A stretch of 14,506 bases of DNA from an uncultured Lachnospiraceae bacterium (GTDB taxonomy: Bacteria; Bacillota; Clostridia; Lachnospirales; Lachnospiraceae), in NCBI GenBank assembly GCA_905236365.1, contig CAJOPP010000008.1:1-14506 (forward strand), in the 5' to 3' direction. Shown in pieces: positions 8,247 through 14,506 of the stretch. Positions within the stretch are counted from its first letter, which is position 1, and each line of letters opens with the position of its first letter. A program made the translations under genes and the position numbers. The notes beneath the pieces are model-generated. The model saw only the letters and a list, made by a program, of their open reading frames with translations. It was not told the origin of the DNA and made no database searches.

Positions 8247-9715
8247 AAAAATGGGTTTGTTTTACAACCGCTGCAATGGTGATAGTGGGTACTTTGGCAG
8301 GTGTAGTATATCAATACGAGAAAAAGCAGAAAATAAAAGAAACAGAAGTACTATCGCATGCAGAGCTTACCATTTCGTTAATTGGATCAGAGCCGAAGGA
8401 TATGGATATGGTGTTGAAGCGTTTGAATGAATTGACAGAGAGGGATCTGAATTGTTCGGTGGATATCGAATGGATTGGAAAGGGAGAGTATAACTCGCGT
8501 TATCCAATACTGTTGACTACCGATAAGCATATTGATCTGATCTATGCATCCAATTGGCTTCACTTTATTGAACATGCTCAAAGAGGTGCTTTTGCTCCAT
8601 TGGATGATCTGGTAGAACAATATGCACCGGAAACAAATGAGATTTTGACGGAGGCAGAACGAAAGCAGGCGACGGTTGATGATAATCTGTATGCAATTCC
8701 GTCTAATTATGTCAATTACAATGCTCTTGGAGTGATTGCACGTGGAGATCTAATGGATAAATACCAGATTGATTCCATTGATAGTTTTGATGATTATTTA
8801 GATTTTTGTGATGTGATCAGCCGTGAGGAAGGGATGGATCCAACCGGAATGTGTGCGATCAATCAGGACATGATCACGCTTTATGTGTTGTCCAAGGGAT
8901 ATTATCCGGTCACCGGGGATAATAGTTGTCCATACTGGGTGGATCTGAAAGATAAGAACTTCAAGGTATATTTTCAATCAGAATGTCCGGAAGTGGATGA
9001 GTATCTTTCCAAAGCGGAGGAGTGGTTTCAGAAGGGATACTGGAGAGCGGATGTGCTTGCCAGTAAGGAAGAAATGTTGCTGGATGTGGGATTAGCAGCT
9101 TCCCGAATTCACAATTATGATGCATATCTGGGGGAGTATGGTCTCAATCAGGACAAGGATATCCGCTATTATAATCTTGTGAATCCTATTGTTCGCCAGA
9201 CAGCCTTACAGGATGCAATGGCAATTCCGGCGTTGTCCACTAATAAAGAGCGGGCAATGATGCTTTTGGAAAAGCTACGGAATGACGAAGAATATTATAT
9301 GCTTTTGATGTATGGAATTGAGGGATATCATTATACAAAAGCAGATCGGCAGATCACTTTTTTAAACAACGATTATGGCAATGAGCCTGGAACTTGGGGA
9401 ATCCGGGACGAGCGATACAAGTGCTGGGACAGTATCCTGCCAGATGATGCTTTGGAAATGAGATCTGCATTTAAAAAGGAGGCAGTGGATACACCACTGG
9501 TAAACTTTGATCTTGATCTCGATTCGATCGGAAAGCAATACGAGAAGATTCAGAATGTGATGGATGTCTATTATGCTCCATTGAAGCTTGGTTATATCGA
9601 TTACGATGAAGGGATGAAGGAGCTGGCACTACATCTGAAAGAGGCGGGGAATGAAGAGGTGAAGGCAGAGATACAACGACAGATTCAGGAGTATTTAGAG
9701 GGGCAGACCCCGTGA
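8243..9715 (+). CDS. Extracellular solute-binding protein (sugar ABC type, LipO/DUF3502-like), N-terminally anchored
   Basis: A 490-residue protein resembling carbohydrate ABC-transporter binding proteins: a mature start with TISLIGSEP, a domain with IDLIYASNW and FAPLDDLVEQYAPE, a central GVIARGDLMDKYQ, and a C-terminal region (about 365-490) resembling the DUF3502 domain of LipO-type proteins. The chosen ATG overlaps the kinase stop (ATGA) and is preceded by GGGGGA at 8230-8235; an upstream in-frame ATG at 8189 lies deep in the kinase gene. The N-terminus MKKWVCFTTAAMVIVGTLAG is one hydrophobic helix followed by a charged stretch (YEKKQKIKE). There is no lipobox, as Cys6 sits before the helix core, so it is probably membrane-anchored or conventionally secreted rather than lipidated. 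No permease or ATPase gene is adjacent; with the overlapping kinase gene this suggests a sensory co-receptor (inference). A transport role with permeases elsewhere remains possible. Confidence 0.85.
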   Translation: MKKWVCFTTAAMVIVGTLAGVVYQYEKKQKIKETEVLSHAELTISLIGSEPKDMDMVLKRLNELTERDLNCSVDIEWIGKGEYNSRYPILLTTDKHIDLIYASNWLHFIEHAQRGAFAPLDDLVEQYAPETNEILTEAERKQATVDDNLYAIPSNYVNYNALGVIARGDLMDKYQIDSIDSFDDYLDFCDVISREEGMDPTGMCAINQDMITLYVLSKGYYPVTGDNSCPYWVDLKDKNFKVYFQSECPEVDEYLSKAEEWFQKGYWRADVLASKEEMLLDVGLAASRIHNYDAYLGEYGLNQDKDIRYYNLVNPIVRQTALQDAMAIPALSTNKERAMMLLEKLRNDEEYYMLLMYGIEGYHYTKADRQITFLNNDYGNEPGTWGIRDERYKCWDSILPDDALEMRSAFKKEAVDTPLVNFDLDLDSIGKQYEKIQNVMDVYYAPLKLGYIDYDEGMKELALHLKEAGNEEVKAEIQRQIQEYLEGQTP

Positions 9716-9765
9716 AGGTTCTTTTTATTTCCGAAAACAAATTGTGTCCGGCTAACGCTCTTGTA

Positions 9766-9860
9766 GTAACTTTTTCTGATTTAATAGAAGAAAATTATGG
9801 TCTCAGTTTGAAACGATTGAAAGTCAAAGAAAAAATGAATATGATAATCGTAACTTTTTC
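9766..9860 (+). repeat. 11-bp direct repeat GTAACTTTTTC bracketing the GH81 promoter
   Basis: GTAACTTTTTC occurs at 9766-9776 and again at 9850-9860, 84 bases apart, which is 8 turns of B-DNA at 10.5 bp per turn. The first copy lies 41 bases upstream of the -35 box; the second covers the expected transcription start. Helically phased direct repeats are the sort of site an AraC-type regulator could use, but the motif is AT-rich and could be chance. Confidence 0.4.
9817..9845 (+). promoter_or_regulatory. Sigma-A promoter of the GH81 glucanase gene
   Basis: TTGAAA (9817-9822) and TATGAT (9840-9845) are separated by exactly 17 bases. Transcription would start near 9852, giving a leader of about 39 bases. 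A second TTGAAA lies at 9808-9813. This gives the GH81 gene a promoter independent of the upstream regulatory operon; I see no strong intrinsic terminator between them, so read-through is also possible. Confidence 0.75.
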
Positions 9861-9878
9861 GTATAGATATGTAAGATC

Positions 9879-9884
9879 AGGAGG
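9879..9884 (+). promoter_or_regulatory. Consensus ribosome binding site of the GH81 gene
   Basis: AGGAGG sits 6 bases before the ATG at 9891, fully complementary to the 16S anti-Shine-Dalgarno sequence. It fixes the start of the glucanase and predicts efficient translation. Confidence 0.95.
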
Positions 9885-9890
9885 TACAAA

Positions 9891-12800
9891 ATGAAGAAAG
9901 CGATACGATGGAAAGGGAAAAGAGCACTTTCTGCAGTTTTGAGTGCAGCGATGGTCGTAGGAGGACTGGCTGTGCCGGCAAAGGCAGCAGAAGGACAGCA
10001 GGCACCATGGTTGCTATCATTGGGAAGACCGGCATATGCATCTACCACCAATGGTGGGGATAAGGCGACAAGAGTAACCGATGGTGACATGACAACTGCC
10101 TGGGGAGCCGTAGAGAGTGTAGGAGATGGGAAGAATCTGAACCAGTGGCTGGATATTGATCTGGGCAAGACGGCAGATATTTCGAATGTTGAGATTGACT
10201 GGCAGGGCTCCTGGGTCTATGCAACGGCATACTCTATTCTGGTGTCTGATGATGAAGTGAATTGGACAACCATTTATGAGAACAGTCAGGGAAACGGTGG
10301 CGATGCATATCATGTCTATGAGGTCGGAGAAAAGAAGACTGCTGTGGAATATCGGGTGCAGAAGAATGCAGATGGAAAATGGGTGGCTGTGAATCCGGAT
10401 CAGCAGAAGGATCTGGATGCTTTTGCAGCTGCAGGACAGGGAGAAGCCTTTGAAGTATATAAAGAAGCCATTGATCTTTCTAATAAAAATGCGAAGGGGC
10501 GCTATATCCGTCTTGCAACCGATATGAGCTGGGCACAGTCGGAGAGTAATGAACACAGAGGCTATGGAGTAGCAGTTCGGGAGTTCAAAGTCTATGGAAC
10601 CGGTGGCGTTGTGCTTCCACCGTCCACAGCTGAAAACATTGCCCCGGGACACCCAACCAGTGCTTCTACGGAGGTAAATGACTGGGGGGTCATGAGAAAA
10701 TCCGAAGGTGCATTTGATGGGGAAGATTCTACCTATTGGAAGTCACAGGAAGGAAATGATGAGTGGGTTCAGGTAGATTTGGAGAAAGTCTATAAGATCG
10801 GAAGAGTCTCGATTGAATGGGTCGCTGAGTTTGGTAGAATGTACGATATTCAGACTTCTCTGGATGGCAAGAACTGGACAACGGTATACCGTCAGATTAA
10901 GGGAATCGGCGAAAAGGAAGAGATCAGCATGTATCAGGATGCACGCTATGTAAGAATGCAGGGAATCGCTATGGGAAGAGGTTCCGGTTATACCGTGAAA
11001 GAATTCAAGATTTTCCCGTATCAGGAAGGGGATTCCAAGGCGAATCCGGTGGTTCCGGATCTTCCGGAGCGAAAGGTTGTAGAAGTTGGCGAAGGAAGCT
11101 ATCTGATCGATGATGTGAATTTAAGACAGCCAAGAGCACCAAAGTATGTTACTTCGAATATGACAGTACCGATCATATCCAATGACTGGTGGTCTTCCGT
11201 TGTCTATCAGCGGCTGAGCGACACGATTGCCACTTTGCCATATGCACTACAGTATTTTGATACCGGATTAGGTATGTACTACGCAGATGAACCGTATGTA
11301 ACAGCAAGTACGGAGTGGGGTGCCAGCGGTGCCATGGGTTCCGGTAGTGAGGACTGGGATTTGACAATCAATACTTCAGAGATTAAAGGAATACCGGAAG
11401 CCAGAGCGGATCGAAACGGTGACTGGTCGGTTGATCTTGTGTGGAGTGATGATGAGACACCAAAGATGAAGACGACTTTGGTCAAAGGATCTCCTTTTGT
11501 ATATAATACGTTTACCAATCCGGAGGAAGTAGAGATTTCTGCCTATAAATTTATCCGGATCTTTGATGAAAATGATAGTGAGATTCTGGTAAACGACGGA
11601 GATACCGTTACCACAGACCATATCGGTGTAAAGGTCGGCAATCGCACAAAGGGTGCAGAAGACCTGAATGGAAGAAAAAACCGGGATCAGGAACGTTCCT
11701 ATGGTATTTATGTACCGGAAGGAACAAAGATTACCCGCTTGGGAAGTAAATTGAAGGTGGAGCTGGGCAGTGGCGAGAACTATCTTTCGATTGCGGCGAT
11801 CACAGGAAATGCCAATTTGAATTATCTGTATCAGTATGCATATACTTATGTTACGGATACGATCGTAGACTACAATTATGATGAAAATTCTGCAATGATG
11901 ACCACACATTATCAGTGTGAAGTAGAACAGAAGAGAACCGGCAATGGCATTAAAAATGAGACTTTAATGTGTCTGTTCCCACATCAGTGGAGACATTCCT
12001 CTGCTTCTTTAACAGAGGATGAGTATAATACCATTCGTGGTAAATTGAAGATTCATGAAGGAAATGATTTTAGTTATGCATTAAAGTTCAATGGAATTAT
12101 TCCTGCATTTTCCAATCCGAAGGCAGCGGGTTCCTATGATGAGAAATTGATGCGTGAGTATCTGGAAATGTTCAAGGAAAGTACAGTCAATAACTACTGG
12201 ATCGCAGATCCATACTGGGAGGGGAAGAAGACCCATCCGATTGCAATGGGTATTCTGATTGCGGAACAGTTAGGAGATTATGAGACGAGAGATCAATTCA
12301 TTGCAATTCTTCGGAAGATTATGGTCAACTGGTTAAGTTATGATGGAGAAGATGATTTTCCGTATCATATGTTCTATTCCGGAAGTTGGGGAACACTGAA
12401 TGGAAATGGTGGAGATTTTGGTATGGCGATGAACCTGACAGATCATCATTTCCTCTGGGGATATTTTATTTATCCGGCAGCCGTGCTGGCAAGCTATGAT
12501 CCGACCTTTGTAGAGGAATATGGTGATATGTTGGAAATGTTGATCCGGGATGCCATGAATCCGGACAAGGAGGATGATCTGTTCCCATTTATGCGTAACT
12601 TTGACCCGTATGAAGGGCATTCATGGGCAGGTGGTTATGCGGACAATCCGGATGGAAACAATCAGGAGTCTGCTTCTGAGGCAACCTTTGCATGGGCAGG
12701 TCTTTACCTTTGGGGACTGGTAACCGGCAATGACAAATACAGAGATGCCGGAATCTGGGGATGGACTTCCGAAGGAAATGCAATCCTTCAATACTGGTTC

Positions 12801-14506
12801 GACGTAGATGATGAGAACTGGATGAATCGCTACAACGAAGGTTGTGTCGGTATGGTATTTGGTCTTTCCTATAACAACGGTACTTATTTCTCTGTAAACC
12901 CAAGTAGTATTTATGGAATCCATATGCTTCCGGTTACTCCGGCATTGTCCTACATGGGATATAACAAAGAATATGCGGAGAATATTTATAAGAAATACAG
13001 AGAAGCACAGGATCGCTATCAGGCATGGCGAACAACAGCCAGGGCAGATGATCCGGATCCGGAAGGATGGTATCATATTATGCTTCCATTCCTGGCACAG
13101 ACCAATCCGGAGGAAGCGATTCGCATCTGGAATAATGAATGGAATAAAGTGGATTCGGAAGGCCGTCACATTGGTAACATTCCACAGGACGAGGCAGCAA
13201 ATTCTTACTGGTATCTTCAGAACATGAGTGCCAAAGGGTTGCTGACAGATGAAATCTGGTCAAGCAACTATACTTCTTATCAGATATTTAAGAAAGATGG
13301 AAAATACACAGCGACGGTATGGAATCCATCCAATAAGGAGATTAAAGTTGAGTTCCGCAACAAAGACGGAAAGACCGGTGAGGCTACGATTGCAGCAAAT
13401 CTGCTGGTCGATGTAGATCCGACGAAAGTGGCAACTTATACGAACGAGGAAGTGCCGCCTGCTGATCTGTATGAGGATGTCATGGGCGTTCCGGGAATGA
13501 TCAAGGCAGTGGATTATTTTTCAAATTTTGGATGTTCCATGACCGATGATGCGAGTGAGGGAAAAATCATCAGTTATATGAATGACGGTGACTCTTTAGT
13601 GTACAAGGTAGATGTGGAAGAGGCTGGAGAGTATGTGGTGGATTATCGTATCAAGTCAATTCGCGAGACACCGGGTGGAACGGTAGGGCTGAAAACAAGT
13701 CTGAAAGAAGGTGCATTATCTTCTGTTGCATTTGGAAATGGAAAAGAGTGGACAGGTGAAAAATGGAATACAGTGAGCGGAAAAGTGACACTGCCGGCAG
13801 GGGAGCAGGATCTTCGTGTATTCTTTGAAGCAGAAAAAGATACGGATGAATTGGCAATCAGCTGGTTCCGGATTTATAAAGAAGGAACAACACCTCCGGA
13901 TGGAACCGGAGAGAATGCTTCCGGATCTGATGTGTCCGATCTGAAGAAAATTCCGTTGGATGGGGCAACCTTCCAATCAAGCAGTGACGCCAACGATGCC
14001 AATACGGCAGAAAAAGTGGGTGATGGAGATCTGAATACACGCTGGGAGTCAATAGCAGAAGATCCACAGAGTGTCACCATTACTTTGAAGCAGGTGGAAG
14101 ACATTGGCGGATTCCGTGTTAAGTGGGAAGGAGCTGCTGCTAAGAAGTATACTGTAGAGACTTCTTTAGATGGTAACAGATGGACAACCGTATTTACCAA
14201 AGAGGATGGCAAGGGTGGAGATGATATTTCTGCTCGTTTTGATAGTGCATATGCTGCAAAATATGTTCGTATAACGGGCACCGAACGTGTCGGTGGATGG
14301 GGATATTCCATCTATGAGATTGAATTGTTCGGAAAAGGGAAGGATCAGCGCTATCTCTTAGACTCACCGGTTGTAAACATTCAGAAGAATGGTGACAGTG
14401 CTGTGAAGTTAGAGTGGGATAGTGTGGAAAATGCCACAGAATATAAGATTTATCGTGGTCTTTCCGTAAAAGCAGCCAAGAAGCTGATTGGTACAACAAA
14501 GGATAC
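9891..14506 (+). CDS. Secreted multidomain endo-beta-1,3-glucanase, GH81 (3' end missing)
   Basis: Read without interruption to the window edge (1538 complete codons). A Sec signal peptide (basic start MKKAIRWKGKR, hydrophobic core, probable cleavage after PAKA at residue 32) indicates export. Modules: a discoidin/CBM32-like domain at about 39-239 with an inserted segment; a second at about 247-380; a GH81 catalytic region at about 402-1180; a CBM6-like domain at about 1200-1331; a third discoidin-like domain at about 1351-1484; and the start of an Fn3-like domain. The GH81 assignment rests on SNDWWSSVVYQ near the start, LTDHHFLWGYFIYPAAV (Asp851) and NQESASEA (Glu926 and Glu930), matching the family's catalytic Asp and Glu pair. 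GH81 enzymes are inverting endo-beta-1,3-glucanases, and CBM6 modules are known to bind this glucan in some relatives. It has its own promoter and ribosome binding site. How it is retained at the surface cannot be seen because the C-terminus is missing. Confidence 0.93.
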   Translation, partial: MKKAIRWKGKRALSAVLSAAMVVGGLAVPAKAAEGQQAPWLLSLGRPAYASTTNGGDKATRVTDGDMTTAWGAVESVGDGKNLNQWLDIDLGKTADISNVEIDWQGSWVYATAYSILVSDDEVNWTTIYENSQGNGGDAYHVYEVGEKKTAVEYRVQKNADGKWVAVNPDQQKDLDAFAAAGQGEAFEVYKEAIDLSNKNAKGRYIRLATDMSWAQSESNEHRGYGVAVREFKVYGTGGVVLPPSTAENIAPGHPTSASTEVNDWGVMRKSEGAFDGEDSTYWKSQEGNDEWVQVDLEKVYKIGRVSIEWVAEFGRMYDIQTSLDGKNWTTVYRQIKGIGEKEEISMYQDARYVRMQGIAMGRGSGYTVKEFKIFPYQEGDSKANPVVPDLPERKVVEVGEGSYLIDDVNLRQPRAPKYVTSNMTVPIISNDWWSSVVYQRLSDTIATLPYALQYFDTGLGMYYADEPYVTASTEWGASGAMGSGSEDWDLTINTSEIKGIPEARADRNGDWSVDLVWSDDETPKMKTTLVKGSPFVYNTFTNPEEVEISAYKFIRIFDENDSEILVNDGDTVTTDHIGVKVGNRTKGAEDLNGRKNRDQERSYGIYVPEGTKITRLGSKLKVELGSGENYLSIAAITGNANLNYLYQYAYTYVTDTIVDYNYDENSAMMTTHYQCEVEQKRTGNGIKNETLMCLFPHQWRHSSASLTEDEYNTIRGKLKIHEGNDFSYALKFNGIIPAFSNPKAAGSYDEKLMREYLEMFKESTVNNYWIADPYWEGKKTHPIAMGILIAEQLGDYETRDQFIAILRKIMVNWLSYDGEDDFPYHMFYSGSWGTLNGNGGDFGMAMNLTDHHFLWGYFIYPAAVLASYDPTFVEEYGDMLEMLIRDAMNPDKEDDLFPFMRNFDPYEGHSWAGGYADNPDGNNQESASEATFAWAGLYLWGLVTGNDKYRDAGIWGWTSEGNAILQYWFDVDDENWMNRYNEGCVGMVFGLSYNNGTYFSVNPSSIYGIHMLPVTPALSYMGYNKEYAENIYKKYREAQDRYQAWRTTARADDPDPEGWYHIMLPFLAQTNPEEAIRIWNNEWNKVDSEGRHIGNIPQDEAANSYWYLQNMSAKGLLTDEIWSSNYTSYQIFKKDGKYTATVWNPSNKEIKVEFRNKDGKTGEATIAANLLVDVDPTKVATYTNEEVPPADLYEDVMGVPGMIKAVDYFSNFGCSMTDDASEGKIISYMNDGDSLVYKVDVEEAGEYVVDYRIKSIRETPGGTVGLKTSLKEGALSSVAFGNGKEWTGEKWNTVSGKVTLPAGEQDLRVFFEAEKDTDELAISWFRIYKEGTTPPDGTGENASGSDVSDLKKIPLDGATFQSSSDANDANTAEKVGDGDLNTRWESIAEDPQSVTITLKQVEDIGGFRVKWEGAAAKKYTVETSLDGNRWTTVFTKEDGKGGDDISARFDSAYAAKYVRITGTERVGGWGYSIYEIELFGKGKDQRYLLDSPVVNIQKNGDSAVKLEWDSVENATEYKIYRGLSVKAAKKLIGTTKD

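Noticed and set aside
9700..9725. GGGG-CAGA-CCCC hairpin at the solute-binding protein stop codon as a terminator
   Set aside because: The stem is only 4 bp and the T-run starts about ten bases later, so termination here would be weak at best.
9808..9823. Possible CcpA (cre) operator around TTGAAACGATTGAAA
   Set aside because: The central CG is one base out of register with the cre consensus and the right half-site lacks the CA end.
9712..9894. 60-codon + strand ORF between the solute-binding protein and GH81 genes
   Set aside because: It contains the promoter and ribosome binding site of the GH81 gene, overlaps both neighbours, has no convincing ribosome binding site and shows no recognisable protein features.
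12913..13227. 104-codon + strand ORF inside the GH81 gene
   Set aside because: It is out of frame within the continuous GH81 coding sequence, with an arginine/isoleucine-rich composition typical of a shadow frame.

Overview
The window looks like part of a beta-1,3-glucan (laminarin, callose or yeast/fungal-wall glucan) degradation locus from a low-to-mid GC Gram-positive bacterium. A gut-type Clostridia member, most likely Lachnospiraceae, fits best. This rests on very large secreted multidomain glycosidases with Big_2 Ig-like repeats and a lysine-rich C-terminus, a YesM/YesN-type two-component system, strong AGGAGG ribosome binding sites and sigma-A promoters. Genus cannot be assigned from the sequence alone. 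All recognised genes are on the + strand, and no gene-free gap exceeds about 210 bases.

Layout: (1) 1-4698 is the 3' part of a giant secreted GH128-type endo-beta-1,3-glucanase, open at the left edge, with a CBM4/9-like module, an Ig-like module, a ricin-type beta-trefoil, the GH128 barrel, about seven Big_2-like domains and an extremely lysine-rich tail. (2) 4699-4908 holds a long hairpin, a textbook intrinsic terminator and an extended -10 promoter. (3) 4909-9715 is a tight operon of three overlapping genes: an AraC-type response regulator, a YesM-type sensor histidine kinase and an extracellular solute-binding protein. The solute-binding protein has no lipobox, is probably held by an N-terminal membrane helix, and has no permease gene beside it. 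(4) 9716-9890 carries a near-consensus promoter and an 11-bp direct repeat. (5) 9891-14506 is the 5' part of a second giant secreted glucanase, family GH81, with discoidin/CBM32-like, CBM6-like and Fn3-like modules, open at the right edge.

Proposed logic (inference): the solute-binding protein captures beta-1,3-gluco-oligosaccharides outside the membrane and presents them to, or cooperates with, the histidine kinase. The kinase phosphorylates the AraC-type regulator, which activates the flanking glucanase genes. The two endo-glucanases come from unrelated families that attack the same linkage, and they carry different binding modules. The genes for the ABC permease and intracellular glucosidases, if present, lie outside the window.
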